A stretch of DNA of 64,000 nt from Gammaproteobacteria bacterium (GTDB lineage: Bacteria; Pseudomonadota; Gammaproteobacteria; Arenicellales; Poriferihabitantaceae). The stretch spans positions 24,047-88,046 of the forward strand of contig JALCBG010000001.1 in assembly GCA_028066695.1 (NCBI GenBank), written 5' to 3'. Shown piece after piece: positions 1-11,010 of the stretch (position 1 is its first letter; each line of letters begins with the position of its first letter). The notes below the pieces were generated by a model. It had not been told where the DNA came from, did no database searches, and worked only from the letters and a program-made list of their open reading frames with translations. The translations under genes and the position numbers were made by a program.

Positions 1-477
1 GATGTCGCGGAGTTCTACGAGCCGCTCGCCGAGGAAAAACAGCAGCGCATCGCCGTCGCGCCGGGACAAGACGGCGGCATCGCCGTTCGCGGCGACCGCG
101 ATTTGCTGTTTCAGGCGCTCGCGAACATTCTGGAAAACGCACTGCGCTACGCCCCGCGCGGCGGCGCCATAGAGATTTCCCTGCATCGGAGTGGTGCGGT
201 GGCATGCATCGCGGTCGCCGACAACGGGCCCGGCATTCCCGAGGGCGAGCGTGAAAATGTGTTCCGCCGCTTTCACCGCCTGGACCAAAGCCGCGGCTCC
301 GGCGGCAACGGGCTGGGCTTAAGTTTGGTCGCGGCGGTGGTGGCGATGCATGACGGCGAAATTGCACTGCAGTCCAATCATCCGGGACTGCGCGCGCTGA
401 TCACTTTGCCGCTCGGCGAAAAAATGACGGAGGCGGGGCCGGCGGCGGCCCCGCAGAAAATGCCCGACGCGGCGTAA
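1..477 (+). CDS. Sensor histidine kinase, C-terminal part (gene begins before the window)
   Basis: The reading frame is open from base 1, so only the last 158 codons are present. They form the ATP-binding HATPase_c domain of a two-component sensor kinase. The N box is visible (ANILENALRYAP), as are the G1 box (VADNGPGIP), the F-box-like VFRRFHRLD and the G2 box (GNGLGLSLV). The domain would bind ATP and phosphorylate a conserved His in the missing upstream part. The C-terminus ends in a short Ala/Pro-rich tail. The input signal and partner regulator cannot be told because the sensor half is off the window. It converges on pnp with a 26-base gap. The HATPase domain is certain; the specific kinase is not identified. 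Confidence 0.9.
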   Translation, partial: DVAEFYEPLAEEKQQRIAVAPGQDGGIAVRGDRDLLFQALANILENALRYAPRGGAIEISLHRSGAVACIAVADNGPGIPEGERENVFRRFHRLDQSRGSGGNGLGLSLVAAVVAMHDGEIALQSNHPGLRALITLPLGEKMTEAGPAAAPQKMPDAA

Positions 478-503
478 CCGCCGCGCCGGCGCAGAAGGCG
501 AAC

Positions 504-2630
504 TCAGCCGCCCTCCACCGCTTTCATGCTCAGCCGCACCCGCCCCTGCTTGTCCACTTCCAGCACCTTGACCTTGACCAGGTCGCCCTCGCTCAGCACA
601 TCGCTGACCTGATTGACGCGCTCGTTGGAGATTTGCGAGACATGGACCAGCCCGTCGCGGCCGGGCAGGATGTTGACGAATGCGCCGAAATCCATCAGCC
701 GCACCACCTTGCCGTTGTAGATCGCGTTGACCTCCACATCGGCGGTGATTTGCTCGATGCGGCGAATCGCCTCCTGCGCGGCGGCGTTGTCGGTGGAGGC
801 GATTTTGATGGTGCCGTCGTCGTCAATGTCAATGCTGGTGCCGGTCTCCTCGCACAGCGCGCGCACCACCGAGCCGCCCTTGCCGATGACATCGCGGATT
901 TTTTCCGGGTTGATTTTGATGGTCAGGATGCGCGGCGCGTATTCGGACATCTCCTCGCGCGGCGCGGAAATTGCGCGCGCCATTTCGCCGAGGATGTGCA
1001 GCCGCCCATGTTTCGCCTGCTCCAGCGCCTGCTGCATGATTTCGCGCGTGATGCCATCTATTTTGATGTCCATCTGCAGCGCGGTGATGCCGCTCTCGGT
1101 GCCGGCGACCTTGAAGTCCATGTCGCCGAGGTGGTCTTCGTCGCCGAGGATGTCGGTCAGCACGGCGAAACGCTCGCCGTCTTTGATCAGCCCCATCGCC
1201 ACGCCGGCGACCGGCGCCGACACGCGCACGCCGGCGTCCATCAGCGCCAAACTCGCGCCGCACACCGTGGCCATGGAACTGGAGCCGTTTGACTCGGTGA
1301 TTTCCGAGACCACGCGCACCGTGTAGGGGAACTCTTCCTGGCTCGGCAGCACCGCGCCGATCGCGCGTTTCGCCAGATTGCCGTGCCCGATTTCGCGGCG
1401 CTTCGGCGAGCCGACCCGCCCGCATTCGCCGACCGAATACGGCGGGAAGTTGTAGTGCAGCATGAACGGGTCGCGGTAGTCGCCCTGCAGCGCGTCCACG
1501 ATTTGCGAGTCGCGCTCGGTGCCGAGCGTCACCACCACCAGCGCCTGCGTCTCGCCGCGCGTGAAGCAGGCCGAGCCGTGCGTGCGCGGCAGCAGCCCGG
1601 TCTCTATGTGAATCGGGCGCACGCTTTGCAAGTCGCGCCCGTCAATGCGCGGCTCGCCGCCGAGGATGCGCCCGCGCACGGTGTTCTTCTCAATGTTTTT
1701 GAGTTCGTCTTTGACCGTGTCGGCCGGCGCGTCGCCGTTGCCTTGCGCGCCGTCGGCCGGGCACAGCGCGGCGAGGGTGTTGCGGCGGATTTCGGCGAGG
1801 CCGGCGAGGCGCTCGGCTTTGTCGGTGATTTGGTACGCGGCTTCAATGCGCCCGCCGGCTTCGGCGGCGACGCGCTTCGCCAATTCGGCATCGTGCTCGG
1901 GCGCCTGCCATTCGCGCCGCTCCTTGCCGGCTTCGCGCCCGAGTTCGCGAATCGCGGCGATCGCCGCCTGGCTTTGCTCGTGCCCGAACATGACCGCGCC
2001 GAGCATCTGCTCCTCGCTCAGCACTTTCGCCTTGGATTCCACCATCAGCACCGCGCTCTCGGTGCCGGCGACCACCAAATCCAGCGAAGACGCGGCGAGT
2101 TGCGCCGAGTCCGGATTCAGCACATAGTCGCCGCCGACCAGGCCGACCCGCGCCGCGCCGACCGGCCCGTTGAACGGGATGCCGGAAATTTCCAGCGCGG
2201 CCGAGGCGCCGAGCAGCGCCGGAATGTCGGGGTTGATGCGCGGGTCTATGGACAGCACCGTGGCGATGATCTGCACCTCGTTCATGTAGCCCTTCGGAAA
2301 CAGCGGGCGAATCGGGCGGTCGATCAGGCGGCAGGTCAGCACCGCGTTTTCCGACGGCCGGCCCTCGCGCTTAAAAAAACCGCCGGGAATTTTGCCGGCG
2401 GCATAGGTGCGCTCTTCGTATTCCACGGTGAGCGGGAAAAAGTCCAGGTGCCCCTTTTCGCGGCGGCCGACCACGCTGACCAGAACGATGGTGTCGCCCA
2501 TGGACACCAGAACCGCGCCGTCGGCTTGCCGGGCGAGCGCGCCGCTTTCAATGCGCACCGTGTGCCGCCCGTATTTAAATGACTTGGAGACCTTCTCGGA
2601 TTTCTTGCCTTCGTTGCTTGCAGTGTTCAC
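504..2630 (-). CDS. pnp: Polyribonucleotide nucleotidyltransferase (PNPase)
   Basis: This encodes a 708-residue PNPase, the usual length. It is a phosphorolytic 3'-5' exoribonuclease of mRNA turnover that works as a trimer and, in many proteobacteria, with RNase E. Two RNase PH domains occupy the first ~550 residues, including [10 protein letters not shown] in the first and the [16 protein letters not shown] segment in the second. A KH domain ([16 protein letters not shown]) and a C-terminal S1 domain ([19 protein letters not shown]) follow. It lies 26 bases downstream of rpsO on the same strand, the classical rpsO-pnp operon, so it should share the rpsO promoter. No frameshift or missing domain was seen. 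Confidence 0.98.
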   Translation of the reverse strand: MNTASNEGKKSEKVSKSFKYGRHTVRIESGALARQADGAVLVSMGDTIVLVSVVGRREKGHLDFFPLTVEYEERTYAAGKIPGGFFKREGRPSENAVLTCRLIDRPIRPLFPKGYMNEVQIIATVLSIDPRINPDIPALLGASAALEISGIPFNGPVGAARVGLVGGDYVLNPDSAQLAASSLDLVVAGTESAVLMVESKAKVLSEEQMLGAVMFGHEQSQAAIAAIRELGREAGKERREWQAPEHDAELAKRVAAEAGGRIEAAYQITDKAERLAGLAEIRRNTLAALCPADGAQGNGDAPADTVKDELKNIEKNTVRGRILGGEPRIDGRDLQSVRPIHIETGLLPRTHGSACFTRGETQALVVVTLGTERDSQIVDALQGDYRDPFMLHYNFPPYSVGECGRVGSPKRREIGHGNLAKRAIGAVLPSQEEFPYTVRVVSEITESNGSSSMATVCGASLALMDAGVRVSAPVAGVAMGLIKDGERFAVLTDILGDEDHLGDMDFKVAGTESGITALQMDIKIDGITREIMQQALEQAKHGRLHILGEMARAISAPREEMSEYAPRILTIKINPEKIRDVIGKGGSVVRALCEETGTSIDIDDDGTIKIASTDNAAAQEAIRRIEQITADVEVNAIYNGKVVRLMDFGAFVNILPGRDGLVHVSQISNERVNQVSDVLSEGDLVKVKVLEVDKQGRVRLSMKAVEGG

Positions 2631-2656
2631 TTCTCTTCTCCTCTCGGATTCTCGGA

Positions 2657-2926
2657 TTATTTGCGCAAGCCGAGTTTTCGGATGAGGTCGCGGTAGCGAC
2701 CGGCGTCAATCTTCCGAAGATAGCCCAGCAGTTTGCGGCGGTGGTTGACCAGGCGCAGCAGGCCCTGGCGGGAATGGTGGTCATGCGCGTGCGCCTTGAA
2801 GTGCTCGGAGAGGTCCTGAATGCGCGCGGTCATCAGCGCGACCTGCACTTCGGGTGAGCCGGTGTCGCCCGGCTGGCGCTGGTGTTCTTTGACGATGGCG
2901 GATTTGTCCGCGGTGCTAAGTGCCAT
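2657..2926 (-). CDS. rpsO: 30S ribosomal protein S15
   Basis: The product is an 89-residue S15, the standard length, which binds 16S rRNA early in assembly of the small-subunit platform. The sequence begins [16 protein letters not shown] and contains [17 protein letters not shown] and [20 protein letters not shown], all family hallmarks. The ATG at 2924-2926 is the conserved start; the much longer open frame upstream on this strand is a GC-rich artefact overlapping asd. The gene is first in the rpsO-pnp operon and has a probable -10 element about 65 bases upstream. S15 often regulates its own translation through a leader structure, but no specific fold was identified here. Confidence 0.97.
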   Translation of the reverse strand: MALSTADKSAIVKEHQRQPGDTGSPEVQVALMTARIQDLSEHFKAHAHDHHSRQGLLRLVNHRRKLLGYLRKIDAGRYRDLIRKLGLRK

Positions 2927-2991
2927 GATTTTTCCGGATTTTTCGCTTGGGTAGGGGGCGGGCGCGCGGCGGCGCGCGGCGGTGAGGCGCG

Positions 2992-3000
2992 ATTGTAGCC
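2992..3000 (-). promoter_or_regulatory. Probable -10 element of the rpsO-pnp promoter
   Basis: On the minus strand this reads GGCTACAAT, closely matching the TGCTACAAT element seen before other genes in the window. The expected transcription start is near 2985, giving a leader of about 60 bases before rpsO. No clear -35 hexamer was recognised. Confidence 0.55.
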
Positions 3001-3054
3001 GAATTTTCCGGCGCGCGGCGCAATTTTTTTGCGGATTTTCGCCGGCGAAATCCG

Positions 3055-3060
3055 TATAAT
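3055..3060 (+). promoter_or_regulatory. Probable -10 element (TATAAT) of the asd promoter
   Basis: A perfect TATAAT lies 31 bases before the asd ATG. No good -35 at 16-18 bases is visible; the upstream DNA holds a run of seven T. It probably drives asd and the following ser genes. Confidence 0.55.
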
Positions 3061-3091
3061 CGGCGCGCTGGATTGCAATGCAAAGCGCGCC

Positions 3092-4279
3092 ATGAAACTC
3101 AACCAAGTGGGATTTGTCGGCTGGCGCGGCATGGTCGGCTCGGTGCTGCTGCAGAGGATGCGCGCCGAGGGCGATTTTGCCGCGTTCGGGCAGCCGGTGT
3201 TTTTCTCGACCTCGCAGGCCGGGCAGCCGGTGCCCGGCCCGGTCGCCGAACTCGCCGCCCAGGGCGGCGCCGGGTCCGCCTCCCCCGCCCCGACGCTTCG
3301 CGACGCCCGCGACCTCGGCGCGCTCGGCGAAATGGACGCGGTCATCACCTGCCAGGGCGGCGACTACACCGAGTCGGTGCACGCCGATTTGCGCGCGCGC
3401 GGCTGGCGCGGCTACTGGATAGACGCGGCCTCCACGCTGCGCCTGCGCGACCACGCGACCATCGCGCTGGACCCGGTCAACCTCGGCCTGATTGAGCGCG
3501 GCCTCGGCGAAGGCAAGCGTGATTTTGTCGGCGGAAACTGCACGGTGAGTTTGATGCTGATGGCGCTGCACGGCCTGTTCGCCGAAGACCTGATTGAATG
3601 GCTGAGCGTCAGCACCTACCAGGCGATTTCCGGCGGCGGCGCGCGGCAGATGCGCGAATTGCTGTCGCAGATGGGCGCGCTGCACCGCGCCGCCGAGCCG
3701 CTGCTGGACGATCCGGCCAGTTCCATTCTGGACATTGACCGCCGCGCCGGCGAGGCCGTCGGCGCGCTGCCCGACGGGCCGATCGGTTTTCCGCTGGCCG
3801 GCAGTTTGCTGCCGTGGATAGACCGCGACCTGGACGACGGCGTCAGCCGCGAGGAAGCCAAAGGCGCGCTGGAGACCGCAAAAATTCTCGGGGGCAACGG
3901 CTCCAACAAAGTGCCGCCGCAAGTGTTCAGCACCTGCGTGCGCATCGGCGTGCTGCGCTGCCACAGCCAGGCGTTCACCATTAAATTGAAGCGCGATTTG
4001 CCGCTGGAGGAAATCGGCGGCATCATTGACGGCGCCAACGAGTGGGTGACGCTGGTGGACAACAATCGCGAGGGCTCGCTGCGGCGGCTGACGCCGGCCG
4101 CGGTCACCGGCACGCTGGACATTCCGGTCGGCCGCCTGCGCAAACTGCAATTTGACGGCAACGGGAGCGAGAACGGCGGCGGCGGAAGCGTGATTTCCGC
4201 ATTCACCGTCGGCGACCAGTTGCTGTGGGGCGCGGCCGAGCCGATTCGGCGCATGCTGCGCATTCTGACACGACATTGA
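3092..4279 (+). CDS. asd: Aspartate-semialdehyde dehydrogenase
   Basis: This enzyme reduces aspartyl phosphate to aspartate semialdehyde with NADPH, the branch point to lysine/diaminopimelate, threonine and methionine. The 395-residue product begins [20 protein letters not shown], the dinucleotide-binding start typical of the enterobacterial-type Asd. The catalytic Cys lies in [13 protein letters not shown], followed by [14 protein letters not shown] and [15 protein letters not shown]. The start at 3092 is chosen from family alignment; an in-frame ATG at 3029 would lie upstream of the TATAAT element. At 395 residues it is slightly long for the family, with small Gly/Ser-rich insertions. serA follows after 10 bases. 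Confidence 0.96.
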   Translation: MKLNQVGFVGWRGMVGSVLLQRMRAEGDFAAFGQPVFFSTSQAGQPVPGPVAELAAQGGAGSASPAPTLRDARDLGALGEMDAVITCQGGDYTESVHADLRARGWRGYWIDAASTLRLRDHATIALDPVNLGLIERGLGEGKRDFVGGNCTVSLMLMALHGLFAEDLIEWLSVSTYQAISGGGARQMRELLSQMGALHRAAEPLLDDPASSILDIDRRAGEAVGALPDGPIGFPLAGSLLPWIDRDLDDGVSREEAKGALETAKILGGNGSNKVPPQVFSTCVRIGVLRCHSQAFTIKLKRDLPLEEIGGIIDGANEWVTLVDNNREGSLRRLTPAAVTGTLDIPVGRLRKLQFDGNGSENGGGGSVISAFTVGDQLLWGAAEPIRRMLRILTRH

Positions 4280-4289
4280 GGAGAATCCC

Positions 4290-5252
4290 ATGAAAATTCT
4301 GATCGCCGACGCCTTCCCCGCAGCGCAGCAAAAAACGCTGAGCGCGGACGGCCACCGCCTGACTTTCGCGCCGGCGCTGCAAGGCGGCGAGTTGCGCGAT
4401 GCCATCGGCGACAACGAGGCGCTGGTGGTGCGCAGCACCAAGGTGGACGCGGCCGCGATTGACGCCGGCGAACAACTGAAACTGGTGATTCGCGCCGGCG
4501 CCGGCACCAACACCATTGACAAAGCGCATGCCGCGGGCAAGGGCGTGCGCGTCTGCAATGTGCCGGGCGCGAACGCCGCGGCGGTCGCCGAACTGGTCAT
4601 GGGGCTGATCGTCTGCATAGATCGCAACATCCCGGACAATGTCATTGACCTGCGCGCGAAGCGGTGGCGCAAAAAACACTACGCAAAAGCGCGCGGCCTG
4701 CGCGGGCAATGCATCGGCATCCTCGGGCTCGGCGCGATCGGCATGGAAGTGGCGGCGCGCGCGCGCGCATTCGGCATGCGCGTCTGCGCGCCGGCAAAAG
4801 CCGGGCGCGCGGAGCGCGCGCGCGAGGCGATCGCCGAATTGGAAATCGCCGAAATGAAATCGCGCGAACAACTCCTCGCCGAAAGCGACATCGTCACGCT
4901 GCACCTGCCGGCAAACGCCGACACCGAAAAAATGGTCAATGACGATTTCCTCGCGCAAATGAAGGACGGCGCGACGCTGATCAACACCTCGCGCGGCGAA
5001 TTGGTGGACGAGGCCGCGCTGTTGCGCGCGCTGGACGCGAAAGGCATTCGCGCCGGCCTGGATGTCTATCAAAACGAGCCGGCAAGCGGCAAAGGCGAAT
5101 TCGCCTCGCAACTCGCCGCGCACCCGAATGTCTGCGGCACCCACCACATCGGCGCCTCCACCGAGCAGGCGCAGGACGCGGTCGCCGACGGCGTGCTGCG
5201 CGTGGTCGCCGCGTTCGCGCGCGGCGAATTGCTGCATTGCGTAAATGACTGA
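4290..5252 (+). CDS. serA: D-3-phosphoglycerate dehydrogenase (short, no ACT domain)
   Basis: The product would oxidise 3-phosphoglycerate to 3-phosphohydroxypyruvate with NAD+, the first step of serine synthesis. The 320 residues contain the D-2-hydroxyacid dehydrogenase pattern: [10 protein letters not shown], the Rossmann motif [27 protein letters not shown] with the substrate Arg, an Asp/Glu region ([10 protein letters not shown]) and the catalytic His in GTHHIGAST. It stops where longer SerA proteins carry ACT or intervening domains, so allosteric serine inhibition of the ACT type is not expected. A clear GAGGAG ribosome-binding site precedes the ATG. The serC gene downstream supports SerA over another family member. 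The pairing is seen; the exact substrate is inferred from family and context. Confidence 0.9.
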   Translation: MKILIADAFPAAQQKTLSADGHRLTFAPALQGGELRDAIGDNEALVVRSTKVDAAAIDAGEQLKLVIRAGAGTNTIDKAHAAGKGVRVCNVPGANAAAVAELVMGLIVCIDRNIPDNVIDLRAKRWRKKHYAKARGLRGQCIGILGLGAIGMEVAARARAFGMRVCAPAKAGRAERAREAIAELEIAEMKSREQLLAESDIVTLHLPANADTEKMVNDDFLAQMKDGATLINTSRGELVDEAALLRALDAKGIRAGLDVYQNEPASGKGEFASQLAAHPNVCGTHHIGASTEQAQDAVADGVLRVVAAFARGELLHCVND

Positions 5253-5306
5253 CTTCCCGGCGCCGTCCGCGGCGTTCCCTTTCCCTTTTCCCACAAAACC
5301 AACCGA

Positions 5307-6395
5307 ATGAACAATCGCAAACACAACTTCAGCGCGGGGCCCTGCACCCTGCCCCTGGAAACCCTGCAGCAAGCGCAGGAAGAATTCATCGACTACCACG
5401 GCGCCGGCATGTCGCTGATAGAGATGTCGCACCGCGGCGGGCACTTTGAGGAAATCGCCAAGCAAACGCGCGAATTGGCGCTGGAAATTTTTCAGGCGCC
5501 GAAGGAATTCAGCGCGCTGTTTCTGCAGGGCGGCGCGACGCTGCAGTTTGCGATGGTGCCGATGAACCTGCTGCATGGCGGCGCGCGCGGCGCCTATGTC
5601 AATTCCGGCGCATGGGCGAAAGGCGCGCTCGCCGACGCCGGCATGCACGGCGAGGTGTACGCGGCCTGGGACGGCGCCGATGAAAAATACATGCGCATGC
5701 CGGCCGACGACGAAATCCAACTCCGCGACAACACCCGCTACCTGCACATCACCAGCAACGAAACCATCGGCGGCATCCGCTTCCCCGAATGGCCGAACGC
5801 GCCGGTGCCGCTGGTCGGCGACATGTCGTCCGATTACATGTCGCGCGAAGTGGACTGGAAAAAGTTTGACCTGATCTACGGCGGCGCGCAAAAAAACCTC
5901 GGGCCGGCCGGAATGACCGTGGTGTTCGTGCGCAAGTCCATACTGGAAAACTGCAGCCAAAACATCGGGCGCTACCTGCGCTACGACATCCACGAGGCGA
6001 ACGGCTCCATGTTCAACACCCCGCCGGTGTTCGCCATCTACATGTTCCACCTGGTGCTGCGCTGGATGAAATCGCAGGGCGGCCTGGCCGCGATGCAGCG
6101 CAACGCCGCCGAAAAATCCGAAACGCTCTACTCGGCCATAGACCAAAGCGACGGTTACTACAACTGCCCGGTCGCGCGCGAATGCCGCTCGCAGATGAAT
6201 GTGGTGTTCCGCCTGCCGAGCGAGGCGCTGGAGAAAAAATTCCTCGCCGAAAGCGAGGCGGCCGGGCTGATGCACCTGAAAGGCCACCGCAGCGTCGGCG
6301 GCTGCCGCGCCAGCATCTACAACGCGATGCCGCTCGCCGGCGTGTCCGCATTGACCGGCTTCATGGCGGAGTTCCAGCACAACAATCCCGCCTGA
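5307..6395 (+). CDS. serC: Phosphoserine aminotransferase
   Basis: SerC is a PLP enzyme converting 3-phosphohydroxypyruvate and glutamate to phosphoserine, and it also serves pyridoxal phosphate synthesis. The 362-residue protein opens with NFSAGPCTLPLETLQQ and carries the PLP-lysine motif YGGAQKNLGPAGMTVV. It also has GMSLIEMSHRGGHFEEI and the C-terminal GHRSVGGCRASIYNAMPL, all typical of SerC. It follows serA by 54 bases and precedes a DUF1015 gene by 25, so the three are probably one unit with asd. No Shine-Dalgarno is obvious before the ATG. Length and motifs are intact. Confidence 0.97.
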   Translation: MNNRKHNFSAGPCTLPLETLQQAQEEFIDYHGAGMSLIEMSHRGGHFEEIAKQTRELALEIFQAPKEFSALFLQGGATLQFAMVPMNLLHGGARGAYVNSGAWAKGALADAGMHGEVYAAWDGADEKYMRMPADDEIQLRDNTRYLHITSNETIGGIRFPEWPNAPVPLVGDMSSDYMSREVDWKKFDLIYGGAQKNLGPAGMTVVFVRKSILENCSQNIGRYLRYDIHEANGSMFNTPPVFAIYMFHLVLRWMKSQGGLAAMQRNAAEKSETLYSAIDQSDGYYNCPVARECRSQMNVVFRLPSEALEKKFLAESEAAGLMHLKGHRSVGGCRASIYNAMPLAGVSALTGFMAEFQHNNPA

Positions 6396-6420
6396 CACCG
6401 CCGCGCGCGCCCTACCCCCG

Positions 6421-7683
6421 ATGCCGCACATTCGCGCTTTCACCGGTTATTTGGTGGCCGCCGCGCGCGCCGAGGCGGTGGTTTCGCCGGCCTATGACGC
6501 GGTCTCGCCGGCGATGCGCCGCAAATTCGCCGACGCGCATCCCGGCAATTTTCTGAACACCATGCGCCTGCGCGAGGATTTTCCGCCGGACGCGCAGCCG
6601 TCCGCCGATGAATTGCTGGCGCGCAACAAAGCGCACCTGGACAAATTGCTCGGCGACGGCTCGTTTGAAAAGTTTGATTCGCCGTGCATGTTCATCTACC
6701 GCCTTCGCGCCGGCGGACATACCCAGACCGGCGTGGTCTGCGAAATTTCGGTGGACGAATACGCCGACGGGCGCGTGCGCAAACACGAGGACACGCGCAG
6801 CGACAAGGAGGATTTGCTGGCGATGTATCAAAAAGTAGTCGGCGTTTCCTCCAGCCCGATCTGCCTCGCCTACCCGCACGACCGCGCCATTGAAAAATTT
6901 CTCGGCGAAAAAACGCGGACGCCGCCGCAGTTGGATTTCACCGCCGAAGACGGCGTGGTGCAGCAAGTGTGGCGCATTGAAGACGCCGATGCGCAGCGCG
7001 AATTGCGCGGCATGTTTGAAAAAGTCGGCGCGACTTATTTAACCGACGGTCACCACCGCGCCGCCTCGGGTTTGCGCTACGCAAAAATGATGCGCGAAAA
7101 AAATTCCGCACAACATGTTGGGGCCGGGGCCGACGACCCCGGCGCGCCGCACAATCAACTTCTGGTCGCGCTGTTTTCCGCCGAGCAACTTGTGCTGCTG
7201 CCGTTTCACCGCGCGGTGCGCGATTTAAATGGCATGCGCGAGGCCGAGTTTCTGGAAAAATTGTCGCGCGATTTTGAAGTCGTGCCGTCATCCGCGCCGG
7301 TCGCGCCGCGCGGAGACGCGCCCGGCGAATTCGGCATGCTGCTCGGCGGCAACTGGCGCCGCCTGCGACTGCGCGAAAACCGCGCCGATTTGCGCGACCC
7401 GGTCGCCTCGCTGGATGTCGTCATTTTGCAGGAGCGCATTCTCGCGCCGCTGCTCGGCATCGCCGACATGCGCTCGGACGCGCGCCTGGACTACATCTCC
7501 GGCGCGCAGGGCATGGACGGACTGGCGCGCCACGCCGCCGACGGCTGGGCGGTCTGCTTCGCCTGCGCGGCGACTTCCATTGAGCAGTTGATGCGCGTCG
7601 CCGACGCCGGCGCGCTGATGCCGCCGAAATCCACCTACTTTGATCCGAAGGCGCGCTCCGGGGTGTTTATTCGGAGGAAATAA
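6421..7683 (+). CDS. DUF1015 family protein next to serA-serC
   Basis: The 420-residue protein matches the DUF1015 family. An N-terminal VVSPAYDAVSPAMRRKF resembles the family's PPYDVI-type start, RDEDTRSDKEDLL-like residues (KHEDTRSDKEDLLAMY) follow, and a central TDGHHRAASGLRYAKMM holds the DGHHR signature. No signal peptide or membrane segment is visible, so it should be cytosolic. DUF1015 genes are repeatedly found beside serine-biosynthesis genes in distant bacteria, which points to a role in serine or phosphoserine metabolism. The reaction is not established as far as I know, and none is claimed here. It is the last gene of the run and is followed by convergent prmC. Confidence 0.85.
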   Translation: MPHIRAFTGYLVAAARAEAVVSPAYDAVSPAMRRKFADAHPGNFLNTMRLREDFPPDAQPSADELLARNKAHLDKLLGDGSFEKFDSPCMFIYRLRAGGHTQTGVVCEISVDEYADGRVRKHEDTRSDKEDLLAMYQKVVGVSSSPICLAYPHDRAIEKFLGEKTRTPPQLDFTAEDGVVQQVWRIEDADAQRELRGMFEKVGATYLTDGHHRAASGLRYAKMMREKNSAQHVGAGADDPGAPHNQLLVALFSAEQLVLLPFHRAVRDLNGMREAEFLEKLSRDFEVVPSSAPVAPRGDAPGEFGMLLGGNWRRLRLRENRADLRDPVASLDVVILQERILAPLLGIADMRSDARLDYISGAQGMDGLARHAADGWAVCFACAATSIEQLMRVADAGALMPPKSTYFDPKARSGVFIRRK

Positions 7684-7728
7684 CGGCGGTTTGGGCGGCG
7701 GCGTGAAGGAAATTTCAGGGAGAAAAAA

Positions 7729-8555
7729 TCACGACTTTCCGCGCCACACCCCGCCGCTGACGCGCTCGTGCCCGGCCAGGTCGCGCCGCGTGGTGATGGC
7801 GCGAAAGCCGCGCGCGGCGAGCATTGCGCGCACTTTTGCGCCCTGCGCGAAACCGTGCTCCAGCAGCAGCGCGCCGCCGCCGCGCAAATGCCGCGGCGCG
7901 CCGCGAATGATTTTTGCGATGTCGGCAAAACCGCCGCGCGCCGCGACCAGCGCCGATTTCGGCTCAAAGCGCAAATCGCCCTCGCGCAAGTGGCGGTCAT
8001 GCGGCGCGACATAGGGCGGGTTGGACACGATCAAATCAAAACGCCGCGGCGGCGCCGCGGCAAACCAGTCGCCGCGGCGCAACTCCATGTTTGCGCGGTG
8101 CCGCCGCCGGTTGCGCGCGGCGACGCGCAATGCGGCCGCGTCTTTGTCGGTGGCGACCACGCGGCAGCGCAATTCGCGCGCGAGCGCAAGCGCGACCGCG
8201 CCGCTGCCGGTGCCCAGTTCCAAAATCTCCGGCCTGCCGCCACTGCGCCGCGCCGCATGCGCGAGCGCGCATTCCACCAGCAACTCGGTCTCGCATCTCG
8301 GAATCAGCACATCCGGACTCACCGCCAGCGGCAGCGACCAAAACTCCCGCTCGCCGAGCAGATAGGCGAGCGGCTCGCCGCGCGCGCGCCGCGCCACCAA
8401 TTTGCGAAACCGCGCGGCGCGATGCGGCGGCAACTTCGCGGGCGTGCCGGCGATGATCGCGGCCGCGCCGCGCCCGGCGCAGGCGCATAACAGCGCGTCC
8501 GCGTCGGCCGGCGCGCGCAGTCGCGCGCGCGCCCAGTGGCGCAACTCGGCCGTGC

Positions 8556-8559
<4 letters not shown>
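7729..8559 (-). CDS. prmC: Peptide chain release factor N5-glutamine methyltransferase
   Basis: PrmC methylates the glutamine of the GGQ motif in release factors RF1 and RF2 using S-adenosylmethionine. The 276-residue product has an N-terminal helical region, the SAM-binding [16 protein letters not shown] and the catalytic [13 protein letters not shown] motif that holds the target amide. It overlaps the prfA stop region by four bases (ATGA), so it is translationally coupled to the gene for its own substrate. Length and motifs are normal. Confidence 0.95.
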
Positions 8560-9641
<1,082 letters not shown>

Positions 9642-9648
9642 CGCGAAC

Positions 9649-10905
9649 TCAGGACTTTAAGTTGAACAATTTGCGCGCGGCCGCGAGCAGCCCGGAATCG
9701 CCGTCGGCCTGCGCCCGGCGCAGCGCCTCGCTCGGGTGGTGCGCGAATTTTTTCGCGAGGCGCCGCGCGAGTTGTTCTACCGCCTCGCGCGGGTCTTCGC
9801 CGCTTTCCATCCGGCGCAGCGCGCCGCCGGCCTCGGCGCGCGCCGCGTCAAAAATTTCGCCGCGCAATTCGCGAATCGCCGGCACCGATTCCAGCGAGCG
9901 CATCCAGCGCATGAAGCGGACGACTTGCAGGTCAATGATCATTTCGGCCTCGCGCGCCGCGCGCATGCGCGAATCGCGGCCGCTGTCCACCACGCGCCGC
10001 AAGTCGTCCACGCAATAGAGATACACATCGCGCAATTTGCCGGCCTGCGGTTCCACATCGCGCGGCACCGCCAGATCCAGAATGCACATCGGCTTGTGGC
10101 GGCGCGCGGCGAGCGCGCGCTCCACCGCGCCCTTGCCGAGAATGGGCAGCGTGCTCGCGGTCGCCGAAACCACGATGTCGGCCCGCGCCAAATGCTCGGG
10201 CATTTGCGCCAGCGGCGCGCCGATGGCGCCGCCGCCGAGCGCGCGCGCCAGGTTCTGCGCGCGCGCAAGCGAGCGGTTGGCGACCACCATTTGCGTCACG
10301 CCGCGCTCCCGCAAATGCCGCGCGACCAATTCCACGGTCTCGCCCGCGCCGATCAGCAGCGCGCGCTGCTCGTTCAGGCGCGCGAACACTTGCGCGGCAA
10401 GCGCGGCGCCGGCATAGGCGAGCGAAACCGGGTTGGCGCCGATGGCGGTGTCGGTGCGCACCTGTTTGGCGACCGAAAAAGTGCGTTGAAACAGCCGGTT
10501 CAAAACCTTGCCGGTGGCGCCGGCGTCGGCCGCGGCGTGAAACGCGTCCTTCATCTGCCCGAGGATTTGCGGCTCACCCAGCACCATGGAATCCAGGCCC
10601 GAGGCGACGCGAAACGCGTGCTTGACCGCCTGGTCGTCGGGAAAGCGGTAGATGCTGCCGCCGAGCGCTTCGCGGCTGATGCCGGTGCGCCGGCACAGCC
10701 AATCCAGCAGCGGGCGCTCGCCGGCGTGGCGGCCGCAGTAAATCTCGGTGCGGTTGCAGGTGGAAAGAATCGCGGCCTCGCGCGCGCCGCCGTCGGCGAC
10801 CAGTTCACGCAGCGCCGGCGGCAGCGCTTCGCGCGCGAACGCGGCGCGCTCGCGCAATTCCAGCGGAGCGGTTTCGTGATTGAGGCCGAGGGCGAGAAGA
10901 TTCAT
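9649..10905 (-). CDS. hemA: Glutamyl-tRNA reductase
   Basis: HemA reduces Glu-tRNA(Glu) to glutamate-1-semialdehyde with NADPH, the first committed step of C5 heme synthesis. The 418-residue protein begins [20 protein letters not shown] and has the catalytic Cys in [13 protein letters not shown]. The NADPH-binding region includes [17 protein letters not shown], and a C-terminal dimerisation helix is present. The ATG at 10905 is preferred because it starts the conserved N-terminus; an ATG at 10914 is possible, and the longer frame reaches into the promoter. It leads the hemA-prfA-prmC operon, divergent from the TPR lipoprotein gene. Confidence 0.96.
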   Translation of the reverse strand: MNLLALGLNHETAPLELRERAAFAREALPPALRELVADGGAREAAILSTCNRTEIYCGRHAGERPLLDWLCRRTGISREALGGSIYRFPDDQAVKHAFRVASGLDSMVLGEPQILGQMKDAFHAAADAGATGKVLNRLFQRTFSVAKQVRTDTAIGANPVSLAYAGAALAAQVFARLNEQRALLIGAGETVELVARHLRERGVTQMVVANRSLARAQNLARALGGGAIGAPLAQMPEHLARADIVVSATASTLPILGKGAVERALAARRHKPMCILDLAVPRDVEPQAGKLRDVYLYCVDDLRRVVDSGRDSRMRAAREAEMIIDLQVVRFMRWMRSLESVPAIRELRGEIFDAARAEAGGALRRMESGEDPREAVEQLARRLAKKFAHHPSEALRRAQADGDSGLLAAARKLFNLKS

Positions 10906-10956
10906 CGGGGATGTCATGAGTTGGCCGGCGGCGCGGCGGGACCGGCGCGCGCCGTC

Positions 10957-10962
10957 ATTATA
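10957..10962 (-). promoter_or_regulatory. Probable -10 element (TATAAT) of the hemA promoter
   Basis: A perfect TATAAT on the minus strand lies about 52 bases before the hemA ATG. No strong -35 was recognised. It is divergent from the TPR gene promoter about 35 bases away. Confidence 0.55.
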
Positions 10963-10995
10963 ATAAAGGAAGCGAACTTTGCGCCCGGCCGGATT

Positions 10996-11004
10996 TGCTA
11001 CACT
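10996..11004 (+). promoter_or_regulatory. Extended -10 element (TGCTACACT) of the TPR-lolB-ispE operon
   Basis: TGCTACACT fits an extended -10 promoter. Its last base is only 6 bases before the ATG at 11011, so the predicted transcript would start at or next to the start codon, or translation begins at the ATG at 11020. Confidence 0.5.
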
Positions 11005-11010
11005 TTGCGA

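Noticed and set aside
2927-4672. Long open frame upstream of rpsO on the minus strand
   Set aside because: It is antisense to asd and serA, with low-complexity composition. S15 begins at the conserved [11 protein letters not shown] and a promoter-like element lies between.
9736-11010. Long upstream extension of the TPR protein frame (1017 codons open in total)
   Set aside because: It runs antisense through hemA, is Arg/Ala-rich without family features, and a signal peptide begins only after 11011.
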